Of a stretch of DNA of 64,000 bases, positions 33,312 to 42,255 are shown piece by piece. Position 1 is the stretch's first letter; each line of letters starts with the position of its first letter. Source of the stretch: Candidatus Melainabacteria bacterium (lineage in GTDB: Bacteria > Cyanobacteriota > Vampirovibrionia > Obscuribacterales > Obscuribacteraceae). The notes beneath the pieces were generated by a model, which worked only from the letters and a program-made list of their open reading frames with translations, was not told where the DNA came from and searched no databases. The stretch spans positions 930,001-994,000 of the forward strand of contig JADJWK010000001.1 in assembly GCA_016716405.1 (NCBI GenBank), written 5' to 3'. The translations under genes and the position numbers were made by a program.

Positions 33312-34328
33312 TCAGAGTCCTTTCTCGGCTGCCTGAAAGCTCGCCAGCCGGCGATTCGAGCGAATATACCGGCTCAGGTCTTCCATGAACAGATCGGTTC
33401 GCTTTTCCCGGGGCTCACGGCACAGATGGTAGCAAGAATCGAAAAAGCTCTGGTCGGCGAAGGCGTATCGTCCGCTGTCGGCGAGAATCGGCAGCTTCAG
33501 ATCGCTTCTCAGTCTTGCCAGGAGATTACCGAAATTAGCTCGGCGGGGCTGGTAGGAGGAAGCCGGTATGGCTGGCGGCACCATTACCAGGCTCGCGCCT
33601 CGCTGCCGGACGAAAGCTTCGAATTCATTGACCGCCGCCACGGCTTCCGGATCGAAATCGCTTTCGACAAAAAAGAGCGATTGCCCTTCTATACCCGGCG
33701 CTTTTTTATCGAGATGACCTGTATAGGCGCCGGTGCCGTCGTAGTCCCGGCGCAGGACAGCAGGCTGCTTCGCCCGGCGGCCAAAAAATTGCTCATCAAG
33801 GCGGCTCGCCCGCTCTTTCCATTTCAGGTTGCTTACTCGATGGAGATCTCTGAACGCCCGGCAGAACATAGCTGGAGAAGATGCATAGACCCTGCTCACT
33901 GACGGCAGTGCCTCCGGATAAAAGAGCGCCAGGCGAACCAGATAGTCGTTGCCGTTCAGCATGCCGAAAAAATGCTCGTATTCCGGTACGAGCACCACCA
34001 GGTCACCGGGCTTGATGGACGATTTGACCTCCTCCATCATGTAGCGCAGACCGAAATACATCGTCAGACCCATATTGACGACATCGCATCCATAGTGGTT
34101 GGCCAGCCTCTGTGAGTCCAGTCCGTAGGCTATGCCTGAGCCGCCCACCAGAATGATCTTGGGCGAGCGGGCCTGCTCAAGAAGCGCGTGTTTGTCTATG
34201 ATGCTGCCCTTGCTCTCGGAAGTATCCTGATGCGGCGGCGCGAAGAGGCAGCCAGCCATGACCAGGACGGCCAGTCCAAATGCTGTGAGGGCGCTCGAGC
34301 AGTTTTTCGATTGATGATCCACTGTCAT
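33312..34328 (-). CDS. Lipoprotein-like SGNH/GDSL-type protein
   Basis: The N-terminus has a hydrophobic stretch ending in VLVMAGC, a possible lipobox. The core starts with IILVGGSGIAYGLDSQRL, where GGS takes the place of the GDS motif, followed by VVNMGLTMYFGLRYM (block II Gly), LVVLVPEYEHF and, near the end, SCYHLCREPREKRT with the Asp/His dyad region. This is the layout of extracytoplasmic acyltransferase or esterase proteins near polysaccharide genes. Substrate unknown. ATG at 34328 is favoured, with a weak ribosome site. Confidence 0.65.
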   Translation of the reverse strand: MTVDHQSKNCSSALTAFGLAVLVMAGCLFAPPHQDTSESKGSIIDKHALLEQARSPKIILVGGSGIAYGLDSQRLANHYGCDVVNMGLTMYFGLRYMMEEVKSSIKPGDLVVLVPEYEHFFGMLNGNDYLVRLALFYPEALPSVSRVYASSPAMFCRAFRDLHRVSNLKWKERASRLDEQFFGRRAKQPAVLRRDYDGTGAYTGHLDKKAPGIEGQSLFFVESDFDPEAVAAVNEFEAFVRQRGASLVMVPPAIPASSYQPRRANFGNLLARLRSDLKLPILADSGRYAFADQSFFDSCYHLCREPREKRTDLFMEDLSRYIRSNRRLASFQAAEKGL

Positions 34329-34616
34329 AAATCGGCCGGGACGGGAAGCTTGACATGATAGCACAGGGCAAAGTCCTGAAGCGTTTAGATGACTTCATGG
34401 GCACGCTCATGCCACTTCTTCCTTCTAGAGAGGGGAAACTTGCAAAATATTAAACGTTGTAGTAGAAGTGGTGCAAAAAGGAAAAAGTAAAAGGCAAAAG
34501 AGATTCCGTAGAAACACGGCCGGTTCTACGCCACCATTGCCAGTGCCGTGAATGAGAGGGTTCTGTCCTGTCCGGTCGGTCTTGAGTGTGAAAATGACAG
34601 AAAGTGGAGGAAAGAA

Positions 34617-34649
34617 GACCGGCACTATCCTGAGTGGATAGTGCCGGTC
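34617..34649 (-). terminator. Terminator of the zinc-ribbon gene ending at 34726
   Basis: GACCGGCACTATCC and its complement, 5-base loop; on the minus strand followed by TTCTTTCC. Confidence 0.85.
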
Positions 34650-34725
34650 CGAAGAAGGAGCGGCGAACTCGGCCGGCTCCTTAGCAGTCTTTTTCTAGCA
34701 GCTCACGAGCAGTCCAAACCGGGAC

Positions 34726-35286
34726 TTAGAGAGCCCTGGGCATTCCGCAGTTGGTGCAGGTGTTGCGACCCTTCGTGTACGTTGCGTCACAATGGGGGCA
34801 CTTCTTGTCGAGGGCGAGCCTGCCGGGTTGCGGGAAGTGCGCCTCGGGAACCGTGGGTTGGCGGAGATGCTGGTAGCTGGCGTGTCGAGCCTGGAATTCC
34901 GTACATTCCAACAGTGCGAAATCGAAGGTCGCGATGATCCGGTGTGAGCTGTCCGGGTCACGGAAAACGACCTTGAAATGGCGTGGTACGGGATTCTCTT
35001 CGGGACCCGGACGCTTGCTGAAGCGAGCCCAGGACAGGTCGACCTTGTGGTGAGCCGGTGCCTGTTTCAGACAGTCGACCAGGCTCCTGATGCAGGTGCC
35101 GGGCGAGAGGTCTTCGACATAGACGGGCTCTTCGTCCACCTCGATGGTCATCGTGGTGGGTTTGTCGACGTGAGCTTGGATGGCTGCGTCCTTCTGGCAC
35201 TTGACGCAGGCAAATTGGGTCGTGGACTGAAAAAACGTCTGAGCTGGTTTTCGCTCTCTTCCGAGAACGATCATGCAGTCGATCAT
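34726..35286 (-). CDS. Protein with terminal zinc ribbons
   Basis: 186 residues with CVKCQKD near residue 27 and CPHCDATYTKGRNTCTNC at the C-terminus, the latter a complete four-cysteine zinc ribbon. In between lies a beta-rich region (TMTIEVDEEPVYVEDLSPG, RHFKVVFRDPDSSHRIIATFDFALLECTEF). Unknown family, likely cytoplasmic. GAGGAG just before the ATG. It has its own terminator. Confidence 0.65.
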   Translation of the reverse strand: MIDCMIVLGRERKPAQTFFQSTTQFACVKCQKDAAIQAHVDKPTTMTIEVDEEPVYVEDLSPGTCIRSLVDCLKQAPAHHKVDLSWARFSKRPGPEENPVPRHFKVVFRDPDSSHRIIATFDFALLECTEFQARHASYQHLRQPTVPEAHFPQPGRLALDKKCPHCDATYTKGRNTCTNCGMPRAL

Positions 35287-35745
35287 AGGAACTCCTCGTT
35301 ATGCGAGTTATAGGTTGCTAGCTAGAAACTGTTCTAACCACCGCCGGATGTGGTGCGATACACACGCGTAACTTCCGCTTCCTGTTCGTCTCGAACCGAC
35401 CCGACGTCAGACTCATCGACAGACTCGCCTCTTAGTGTCCGGCAGAGATGATGTCGTCCATGGGTTGCGTCTCACCGACCGGAGATCCGGAAGGTGACGT
35501 CATCAGTCAGTTATGAGCACGTGAGGGTTTGGGGTCTGGGTCTCGAGTAGAGGAATCGAAAAATTACATCTGCAAAGTAGTCATGAGAAGAGCCCCTGTT
35601 CAATAAACAATACGGATCATGAGTTGAAGAAATAATAAATGGCTGCGCTAGGTTTTGCCGCTAACCTGGCGAAACTTTTGCGGACGCAGGGCTAAGGTCG
35701 GGCCAACCCGGTCGCTTTCTTTACTTTGTGACGAACAGGCATTCT
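35287..35745. other. Gap without recognised features
   Basis: 459 bases between two minus-strand genes. It must hold the promoter of the zinc-ribbon gene and the end of the nucleoside operon. I saw no gene and no strong hairpin. Confidence 0.4.
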
Positions 35746-36585
35746 TTAGAGGGCGCTTATCACTTCTCTCAGAAGAACATCGAGACGGAGCGATGCTGCT
35801 TTCGATTCGGCCAGGACCTCTTCGTGCCCACCCATGGCGGTGTTCTCCTCCCAGACATTAGTGATCACAGAGATGGCCGCTCCTTCGGTTTTCGTATCTC
35901 TGACAGTGAGCAATTCCGGGACGGTAGACATGCCGACGGCGTCGCTTTCGAGTTTGCGGAGCATCTCGATCTCTGCCAGGGTCTCATAGCTGGGCCCGAG
36001 TAGAGCTGCATAAACGCCATGCTTCAGGGGGCGGAACTCGGTGTTCGTTCGAGCGAGGGCTTCGCCCGCTTCGATGATCTTCCGGCTGAGATTGTTGTCG
36101 ATAGCTGTGTTGCGAACTTTTAGCGCCGGCAGGAGACCGGTTCTGGCGAGATCCGGCTGGAGGTGGTCTCTGTAGCCTGTCAGCACCATCAGGTCGCCGA
36201 TACGAAAGGACTTGTTGAGACCGCCGGCAGCGTTGGTCAGGATCAGATGGGGAATTCCCCAGTCGGCGACAAGCCTGGCAGGCAGGGTGACGGTGTCCCA
36301 GTCGTGCCCCTCGTAGAGGTGGAAGCGCCCGCGGAAGACTGCCACCACCGGTGACCCCGCATTCTCGCTCAGGTGGCCGACGGTAAGGGAGCCGGAATGC
36401 CCCGCGACCGTCGGCTTGATACCGAACAGACCGTCATAGGCATAGCTTCGAGATTCGCTCAGATGATCGAGAGCCTTTACTCCGGATCCCAGAACTACCG
36501 CCGCCACCGGCAGGGGATTCTCGTTCCCCAGGCGTTTTACGGCTTCTCTCAGAGTCGTGTCGCGGGTTTGTTGCATGATCGTCAC
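35746..36585 (-). CDS. Purine nucleoside phosphorylase, lacking the inter-subunit loop
   Basis: Splits purine nucleosides with phosphate into base and ribose-1-phosphate. Trimeric-type PNP landmarks are all present: VVLGSG (Ser), VAGHSG (His), RGRFHLYEG (Arg, His, Tyr), ILTNAAGG (Asn), LLGPSYETLAE (Tyr, Glu), AVGMSTVPE (Met), VITN (Thr-Asn) and GHEEVLA (His). What is missing is the segment NPLxGPN..GPRFPxMSxAY; after DHL the chain reads QPDLARTGLLPALKVRNTA instead. In known trimers a Phe from this loop reaches the neighbouring active site. Third gene of the operon; its start overlaps the stop of the PNP-like half gene by four bases (ATGA). Confidence 0.85.
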   Translation of the reverse strand: MTIMQQTRDTTLREAVKRLGNENPLPVAAVVLGSGVKALDHLSESRSYAYDGLFGIKPTVAGHSGSLTVGHLSENAGSPVVAVFRGRFHLYEGHDWDTVTLPARLVADWGIPHLILTNAAGGLNKSFRIGDLMVLTGYRDHLQPDLARTGLLPALKVRNTAIDNNLSRKIIEAGEALARTNTEFRPLKHGVYAALLGPSYETLAEIEMLRKLESDAVGMSTVPELLTVRDTKTEGAAISVITNVWEENTAMGGHEEVLAESKAASLRLDVLLREVISAL

Positions 36586-37100
36586 CTGGTTTGTGTCGAG
36601 GTCAACTTGTCGATCAGGTCCTCTGCCGGTTCCACCCCATCAGGCAGGGCGACGGCAGCTACGGTGCAGCCGGCATGGGCGGCGGTGATAGCCAGAGGGA
36701 CGAGGTTGTAGCAGTAGAATTCGCCGCCCAGACGAGCGATCAATTGCATCTCCTCCCGGTCGGGCCTGTATCCGGGCAGAAGACCGGCAGCCACGCCGCT
36801 GGGCATGGTGTCGTGGCTCGTCGCGTAGACGCTGTTTATTACCGGAAACCGCGGGCCGATGTCATCATTGGCGCCAACCAGAGGGTTGCTGCCGGTTAAG
36901 TTGAGGTGATCGCGCACCATATGTGGTGTGGCTGGGTGAAGCCCATAGCCCCTGTCGAAAACCAGAAAGTGTTTCTTGCCGGCCCTGGCATTCTCTCTGA
37001 TGAAATCCAGGACTTCCCGGCTCCAGGCTGGAAACCGGTGAGCACCTGGTATATTGCTGCTCCCGGTGAAATCGATGGTGACGGTTCGATTCTTGCTCAT
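36582..37100 (-). CDS. PNP-like half protein, probable pseudoenzyme partner
   Basis: 172 residues that align with the C-terminal two thirds of PNP. Strongest match: VRDHLNLTGSNPLVGANDD then IGPRFPVINSVY, the loop that the neighbouring PNP lacks. The catalytic positions are gone: TNAAGG is FDRGYG, GPSYETxAE is LPGYRPDREE, GMSTVPE is CYNLVPL, and ITN is ALP. The N-terminal phosphate-binding third is absent. So it cannot work alone but could complete the active site of the downstream enzyme as a hetero-oligomer; this is inference. AGGA lies seven bases before the start, overlapping the deoB stop. Good codon use and an overlapping stop argue against a decaying pseudogene. Confidence 0.75.
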   Translation of the reverse strand: MSKNRTVTIDFTGSSNIPGAHRFPAWSREVLDFIRENARAGKKHFLVFDRGYGLHPATPHMVRDHLNLTGSNPLVGANDDIGPRFPVINSVYATSHDTMPSGVAAGLLPGYRPDREEMQLIARLGGEFYCYNLVPLAITAAHAGCTVAAVALPDGVEPAEDLIDKLTSTQTR

Positions 37101-37109
37101 GGTTTTGTC

Positions 37110-38357
37110 CTATGCCATCTGGTGCGAGCTGCCCACCGGAACGAAGGAGCGGCCCGGTCCCTGCCAGTCCACCTGGAGCCAGTCGGCCAGGCTCGCCGCT
37201 ATATCGCAGAATCCTTTTCTCGTTCCGAGGTCGCCCTGACCGCTTCCGAAGTCTTTGCCGAATGCCAGAAGGGGCACGAATTCCCTGGTGTGGTCGGTGC
37301 CCGGGGCTGTGGGATCGTTGCCGTGGTCGGAGGATATGATCAGGAGGTCGCCAGCTCCCAGAGCGGACAGGATCTTGCCGAGCCACAGATCGATCTCTAC
37401 CAGGGCGTCTCGGTATCCCCGGACATTGCGGCGGTGACCGAAAAGGGAGTCGGTGTCGACGAGATTGGTGAAGATCAAGCCGATCTCGTCCGAGCCGGTG
37501 TCATGGATACGGCACCGGTCCAGGGGATATCTGCCCTCGATGGCGGCCAGGGTGATCTCCAGACCTTCTCTGTTGCTGCCGGTGTGCTTGGCGTGGGTGA
37601 TTCCATGACCGACGAATATGTCTTCGATCTTGCCGACTCCGAAAACCCCGACGCCTCTCTTCTTGAGGAGATCGAGGAAGGTCTCCCGGGGAGGGGGCAC
37701 GGCATAGTCGCGTCGATCGCCGGACAGGCGCTCGTAGGCGCCGGGTTTGCCGGTGAAGGGACGGCAGATTACCCGCCCGACCCGGTGGGGACCGTCGAGG
37801 ATTTTGCGGGCGATCTCGCAGTATTCGTACTGCTTGCTCAGAGCAATGGTGTCGACATGGCAGGCGATCTGAAAGACGCTGTCTCCAGATGTGTACACAA
37901 TCGGCTTTCTAGTAGCCTGATGCTCCTCGCCGAGCTGCGCTAGGATGTCGGTGCCTGAGGCCGGCTTGTTGCACAGGATGCCTTCGACTCCGGTAAGGCG
38001 GACGAACTCGTCGATTACTTCGTCAGGGAAGCCTTCCGGATAGGTCGGAAAAGCCTGATTATTGATCACTCCCATCATCTCCCAGTGCCCGGTCTGGGTA
38101 TCTTTGCCGTTACTCGATTCTTCCAGTCTGCCGAACAGGGCCTCTTTTATCGTCTGCTCAGGCATGCCTCCTTCCGGGCATATCCTTCCCAGACCGAGAC
38201 TGGCGAGATTGGGCAGATCCAGGGGACCGAGCTGGCTGGCGATATTGCCCACGGTGTTGCAAGTCGCCGGGTCGCCGAAGTCTTCAGCGTCGGGAGCGGC
38301 TCCCACGCCGCAACCATCGATGACTATGACGATGGCACGTCTCTTTCGCTCGGACAC
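37110..38357 (-). CDS. deoB: Phosphopentomutase
   Basis: Converts ribose-1-phosphate (and deoxyribose-1-phosphate) to the 5-phosphate. The alkaline-phosphatase-type metal motifs are clear: IVIDGCGVGAAPD at the start, SNGKDTQTGHWEMMG with the phosphorylated Thr, GVGKIEDIF, IFTNLVDTDSLFGHRRN and SDHGNDPT..TDHTRE near the end. 415 residues, the usual length. GTG start with GGGAGGAAG upstream. First gene of an operon with the PNP-like half protein (nine bases on) and PNP; together they recover ribose from purine nucleosides. Confidence 0.95.
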   Translation of the reverse strand: MSERKRRAIVIVIDGCGVGAAPDAEDFGDPATCNTVGNIASQLGPLDLPNLASLGLGRICPEGGMPEQTIKEALFGRLEESSNGKDTQTGHWEMMGVINNQAFPTYPEGFPDEVIDEFVRLTGVEGILCNKPASGTDILAQLGEEHQATRKPIVYTSGDSVFQIACHVDTIALSKQYEYCEIARKILDGPHRVGRVICRPFTGKPGAYERLSGDRRDYAVPPPRETFLDLLKKRGVGVFGVGKIEDIFVGHGITHAKHTGSNREGLEITLAAIEGRYPLDRCRIHDTGSDEIGLIFTNLVDTDSLFGHRRNVRGYRDALVEIDLWLGKILSALGAGDLLIISSDHGNDPTAPGTDHTREFVPLLAFGKDFGSGQGDLGTRKGFCDIAASLADWLQVDWQGPGRSFVPVGSSHQMA

Positions 38358-38889
38358 GGATCTTCCTCCCGGATTGGGCCTGGTGGGGCATTATCGGGAT
38401 AAACTAGCACGAAAGCCTTGCTGGGGGCGTGTCTTGCTTGCGAACATTAAGGCGGGTTTATCTATTTGCTGTCAGGCGCTAATTGTAAAGCGGTGATCTA
38501 ATGGGTGTTTTTCCCATAAGAAAGCCTCTAAAGGAGCCTGATTATCTCGAAGGATCCCTTTCGATATTGAGTTCTCTGAAATCTCAGTGATAGATTCCAA
38601 ATACTTCCCCTCTCATTATTCGAGTTGCATATCTCTAGCAGATTCACTCTTTCCGGCTAAAAGCAAGAACAAGCATGTGTCCCTCAGGACGCCGGGATTG
38701 TGACTGCCTGTCGATAGCCCTCGAGTTTGAGCGGTCGGGGATGTGGTTGCGCATTGCACTCAGGCTGCAGTTCGTGACCGAAATATCTGCCTGTAAAACC
38801 GGAACGCAGTTCGTCCGCGCCTATTTTTCTAACCGCCGTGTGGTGGTTGGGCGCTTCGTTTCTGCGGTCCAGAAATCCAGGAGTCCATT
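38358..38889. other. Divergent gap, no gene seen
   Basis: 532 bases between divergent deoB and a secreted-protein gene. Only weak promoter-like hexamers (for example GATAAT on the minus strand near 38390). Confidence 0.35.
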
Positions 38890-39423
38890 ATGAGACAGCT
38901 TACGTTTGCGATTGCCGCCATCGCGGCACTGTTTGTGTTTGCTGGCACGGCTTCGGCCCAGGGGCATCGTCACAACAACACCTCCATCGTCGTCGGCCCG
39001 GGAGGCTTCGGCATCTCCATCAGCAAGGGTTCGCACGGCCGTCACGGTGGTCGGGACGTGAACATCGACGTGTTCTCGGGTCCCTACGGCACCAGCGTCG
39101 GCGTCGGCGTGAATCGCCATGGCGGATGGAACCGCGGCCCGTTCCACCGGCATCCTCAGCGCTGGCACCAGCAGCAGCGCTGGCAGCAGCCGATCTTCGC
39201 GCCTGTCTACCAGCCCATCACGGTGCAGGTGGTCGAGGTGATCGAGACCTGGGAGCCCGAGGTGGTCTATGACCAGTGGGGTCGTCCTGTCTACACCGGC
39301 CGTCAGGTTCTGGTGAGCCGGCAGGTGGTCCGTACGGTTCGGGCCGACTGGGACTACTCCAACAGCGCCTACTACTACCAGAACAGCCGCGGCGTCCGCT
39401 GCCGCTACAACGGTCGCTGGTAG
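38890..39423 (+). CDS. Secreted Gly/His/Trp-rich protein
   Basis: A clean signal peptide (LTFAIAAIAALFVFAGTASAQG) and a 155-residue mature chain: a Gly/Ser region (VVGPGGFGISISKGSHGRHGGRD), a His/Gln/Trp-rich centre (FHRHPQRWHQQQRWQQP), then strands with tyrosines (VYQPITVQVVEV, YNGRW). One Cys. No known family; probably a periplasmic or surface protein, perhaps metal-binding through the His-rich part. CAGGAG supports the start. Confidence 0.65.
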   Translation: MRQLTFAIAAIAALFVFAGTASAQGHRHNNTSIVVGPGGFGISISKGSHGRHGGRDVNIDVFSGPYGTSVGVGVNRHGGWNRGPFHRHPQRWHQQQRWQQPIFAPVYQPITVQVVEVIETWEPEVVYDQWGRPVYTGRQVLVSRQVVRTVRADWDYSNSAYYYQNSRGVRCRYNGRW

Positions 39424-39478
39424 GCCGTGCCGTAACCGAGCTGGAATGAGGCTTGACGCTTCCTTCTGAGCTCCACAA

Positions 39479-39540
39479 TGCGCCGGGCCCGGGCAATGGA
39501 ACAGCGATGTTCCACCCCGGCCCGGTGCATTCTTTCTTTT
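39479..39540 (+). terminator. Terminator after the secreted protein gene
   Basis: Long stem with outer arms GCGCCGGGCC / GGCCCGGTGC and inner arms TGGAACA / TGTTCCA with a GCGA loop, then TTCTTTCTTTTCC. Confidence 0.8.
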
Positions 39541-39550
39541 CCGGTTATAA

Positions 39551-39565
39551 ACTATGTGATATAGT
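39551..39565 (+). repeat. ACT-N9-AGT intergenic motif
   Basis: ACT ATGTGATAT AGT (ACTAT/ATAGT perfect), 11 bases after a terminator. Confidence 0.55.
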
Positions 39566-39676
39566 GGAAATTCGTGCAGCTCTACTCCCTCATTATCAGC
39601 ACTTTTCGAGATAGCTAGCTTAGCTACGCTAGTTTGGTGGTAATCTGTTTGTAGGCAAAGAGTTTGAGGAGTGACT

Positions 39677-40699
39677 ATGGCGTCGCAGGACCTAATGTCG
39701 ATCAACACGGTGGCCGCCAGGCTCGGACTTTCGGTTCACCAGCTCAGGCGCTGGGAGCTCATGTTCGGGCTGGACATCAAGCGCGGACGGGGGCAGCAGC
39801 GGCAGTACCGACCCGAAGACCTGAGCGTCCTGGAGCGTATAAAGGAGCTTGTTGAGCAGGGCTGGCCCACTTCTCAAATCCGCCCTCAGATCGAGGCGGA
39901 GGGCTTGATCTCTCCCAAGCTCATCGGCGTGCCTACCACGCCAGGCAATCCCGAGGTGGTTCTCGAGTCGATTATCGGATTCAGGAATTTCGCCGAGAGA
40001 CGTTTCATCGAGATCTCCAAGCAGATAGACGAGCTCCGGCAGCTGGTCATTTCTCTATCGCTCAAGCAGGAGCTTGCCGGCGAGACCGACTCGCCCTGGC
40101 AGCCGGTGCCCGCCGCCACAAGGGAGCCCGAGATGGTGGTGGAGGAGCCCAGGCCTAAAGAGCCTCCAAGAGAAATCGAGATCGGTCCGGAGGTGAATCT
40201 CGCCACAGTGGACCCGGCGCCGGCCGCTCCGGCGCAGGAGACCAGAGAAGAAGAAGTGATTCTTCCGGAGGTCACAGACCAGAATTACCTGACAGTCCTC
40301 GGCCGGGCCCTGGATTTGATCGGCTGGTCTGACGAAGAGGCTGACGAGTACTCCGACAGGTCATTTGGAATACCGCACTGGGACGAGCTTGGCAGAAGCC
40401 AGGCCGAGAAGCTCATCGAGCATCTCAGCGGTTTGATCCGGGCCGGCGGTGGAGGCGGCGAGGCGCAGCTGGCGCCCGTCGCAGAGACCGTCGTCGAGAC
40501 CGTGGTCGGGACTGTCGACATGGTCGAAGACGAAGAATTCGACGAAGAATACGAAGAGGAGTATATCGGAGATTACCCCGGCGAAGCTGCAGTCGCCGAG
40601 ACGAGCTTCGAGCCACCACCTTTCCCAGAGGCTGATATAACTTCCGAGGAAAGCGATCGGGCCACCACCTCTGATGCCGATGAGACAGGCGATACGTAG
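39677..40699 (+). CDS. MerR-like DNA-binding protein with long acidic region
   Basis: SINTVAARLGLSVHQLRRWELMF is a MerR-type winged helix, followed by RGQQRQYRPEDLSVLERIKELVEQGWPTSQIRPQ. A short coiled coil (FRNFAERRFIEISKQIDELRQLV) may give dimers. Then a Pro/Glu-rich linker and a small conserved-looking unit (YLTVLGRALDLIGWSDEEADEY), ending in an acidic tail (DEEFDEEYEEEY). No cysteines for metal sensing. The 340-residue length and acidic tail are unusual for a MerR regulator. ATG 39677 is better spaced to GGAG than GTG 39671. Confidence 0.75.
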   Translation: MASQDLMSINTVAARLGLSVHQLRRWELMFGLDIKRGRGQQRQYRPEDLSVLERIKELVEQGWPTSQIRPQIEAEGLISPKLIGVPTTPGNPEVVLESIIGFRNFAERRFIEISKQIDELRQLVISLSLKQELAGETDSPWQPVPAATREPEMVVEEPRPKEPPREIEIGPEVNLATVDPAPAAPAQETREEEVILPEVTDQNYLTVLGRALDLIGWSDEEADEYSDRSFGIPHWDELGRSQAEKLIEHLSGLIRAGGGGGEAQLAPVAETVVETVVGTVDMVEDEEFDEEYEEEYIGDYPGEAAVAETSFEPPPFPEADITSEESDRATTSDADETGDT

Positions 40700-40739
40700 T
40701 TTCCCCAGTGACAGCGGCTGATCTCCGACGTACTATAGT

Positions 40740-40917
40740 CTCATAAAGAGACCCGTCCTAATTCCGATAAAAACCAGGTGGGTATAAGGAGACAGACGAG
40801 ACAATTCCATATCGCAGGTTCTCAAGGGAGAGAGAGCAGGGATGTTTTCTACCGAGGGCAGCACCGGTCCTGCGAGCAATTGAGAGAGGCACCATATCGG
40901 TGCCTCTCGTTTTTTTT
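40740..40917 (+). ncRNA. Candidate structured small RNA
   Basis: A TACTATAG -10-like box at 40731-40738, no open frame, a closing stem TCGCAGG (40812-40818) / CCTGCGA (40869-40875) and a strong terminator GAGAGGCACC/GGTGCCTCTC (40884-40908) with eight Ts define a possible RNA of about 178 bases. No known class matched: no SRP, tmRNA or RNase P signature seen. It could also be the untranslated end of the MerR-like transcript. Confidence 0.3.
40884..40917 (+). terminator. Strong intrinsic terminator
   Basis: A perfect 10-bp stem with a 5-base loop followed by G and eight Ts, 185 bases after the MerR-like stop codon. Confidence 0.9.
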
Positions 40918-41187
40918 AGTCATCCGTTGCCCGGTCCTGCGCTAGGTGGCGGAGCCTGGTCTTGCCTCTTCGTGCCCTGTGAATCAAGGCTTTACATGGT
41001 TGTAAAGATACAAATATTGCCTTTGCGGACAGCGCGCTGCTAGTTTCGAAGCGTTCTTCCCATCCACCCCAGCCATAGACAGACCGAGACAAGCACTCAA
41101 TCGCCAAATCGAAAGTTATTCAACTGCGCCGGGGGCGGAGATAGAACACGGTTTTACCAACAAGAACTCGTAAAGAGGAGTGAATTT

Positions 41188-42057
41188 ATGAATATCGCGG
41201 AACTGAAGCAGTTCCGTGATCGCATGTATCGTGATCCGGAACTACTCTCGATTTACGAGCAAGGTGATCGCAACTCGAGCGGGCAGACCCGCCATGATTA
41301 TGTCCACGGGGACGAAGTCACGGCGCTGGCTCTCAAGCTCACGAAGCAGCTTCACGAGATTTTCCCCGAACGCATGGACGAGGTCACGCGGGAGTTCGTC
41401 ATTCCCGTCTCTGCCTGGCTCCACGACATCGGCCGGGCGGTGGACATCAAGAACCACCATGTGGAAGGCGCCCGAATCGCCAGCCGCTATCTCAAGAAGC
41501 ATGGTATTCCCGGGGACCTGGTGGCGCGTATCTGTCGCATCATCGTGCACCACAGGGCGGGCTCCGTCATCAAGAACGGCATCCGCTCGGACGAGCACGC
41601 CATAGTGGTTATCGCCGACAAGTGCATTGGGGACGAGGCACGGGTGAGGTCGGACAAGGCTTTCATCCTGCGTGTCCTGAGCTATTGCGGTTTCGGCAGG
41701 TGGACGCTGGCCCGGAAGGACTTCTGGTACAACGCCGCCCATGACCGGGTGAACTTCGCCATCAAGGAAGCCGAGCTTTTCGTGGATGTCAACGATCCCG
41801 AAGCCGCGCAGCCCACCGGCGAAATCGTGCTGAAGCTCAGCGTGGACGAGTCCGTGGCTACCATCGAAGAGATCGTCACCCTGGACTGGTTCGCCGATTC
41901 GTTCTTCGCATGCGGAAAGGGGTCCCGTAAATTCGGGTTCTTCTTCCGCATCGAGTTCAACGGCGTCCGCCATATGTGGGACAAATCCGCTAATGCCAAC
42001 AAAGGCGGCTGGGTCCCCATGCATGGAATTAGCTTCCGCAGGGGTATGCCTGAATAG
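41188..42057 (+). CDS. HD-domain phosphohydrolase
   Basis: HDYVHGDEVTALAL, AWLHDIGR (His-Asp pair), HHVEGARIASRYL and IVHHRAGS give the metal-binding histidines of an HD phosphohydrolase in the first 130 residues; VVIADKCIGDEARV supplies the last Asp. The second half (about 200-289) is a beta-rich extension (EIVLKLSVDESVATIEEIVT) of unknown role. HD proteins of this kind act on nucleotides or cyclic nucleotides. AAGAGGAG site upstream. Confidence 0.8.
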   Translation: MNIAELKQFRDRMYRDPELLSIYEQGDRNSSGQTRHDYVHGDEVTALALKLTKQLHEIFPERMDEVTREFVIPVSAWLHDIGRAVDIKNHHVEGARIASRYLKKHGIPGDLVARICRIIVHHRAGSVIKNGIRSDEHAIVVIADKCIGDEARVRSDKAFILRVLSYCGFGRWTLARKDFWYNAAHDRVNFAIKEAELFVDVNDPEAAQPTGEIVLKLSVDESVATIEEIVTLDWFADSFFACGKGSRKFGFFFRIEFNGVRHMWDKSANANKGGWVPMHGISFRRGMPE

Positions 42058-42157
42058 CTCGGGTGAAGATCCAACCTTGCTTTCGTAAGACTTCGGCGCA
42101 CCAACTGCGAGTTCCTCGCAGTGGTGTGTCTGGAGTTTTACTTCTTCTCTGTCAGGT

Positions 42158-42172
42158 ACTAAAAAAAATAGT
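42158..42172 (+). repeat. ACT-N9-AGT intergenic motif
   Basis: ACT AAAAAAAAT AGT (TACTA/TAGTA perfect), downstream of the hairpin ACTGCGAG-TTC-CTCGCAGT (42105-42123) that follows the HD gene. Confidence 0.55.
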
Positions 42173-42255
42173 AAAAGGTTTTGAACAGAATAGCGGAAGG
42201 GCAAAAAGAGTTACCATTACTTCAAGAGAATTCATTCAACGACTTTCGGTGGCCC

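Noticed and set aside
40731..40738. All TACTATAG boxes as ordinary promoters
   Set aside because: Several copies lie between convergent genes where neither strand has a downstream gene to transcribe, and some copies lack the TATA core.
40740..40917. 6S, SRP, tmRNA or RNase P RNA identity
   Set aside because: Length is near that of 6S RNA, but the end-to-end stem and the conserved motifs of each class were not seen.
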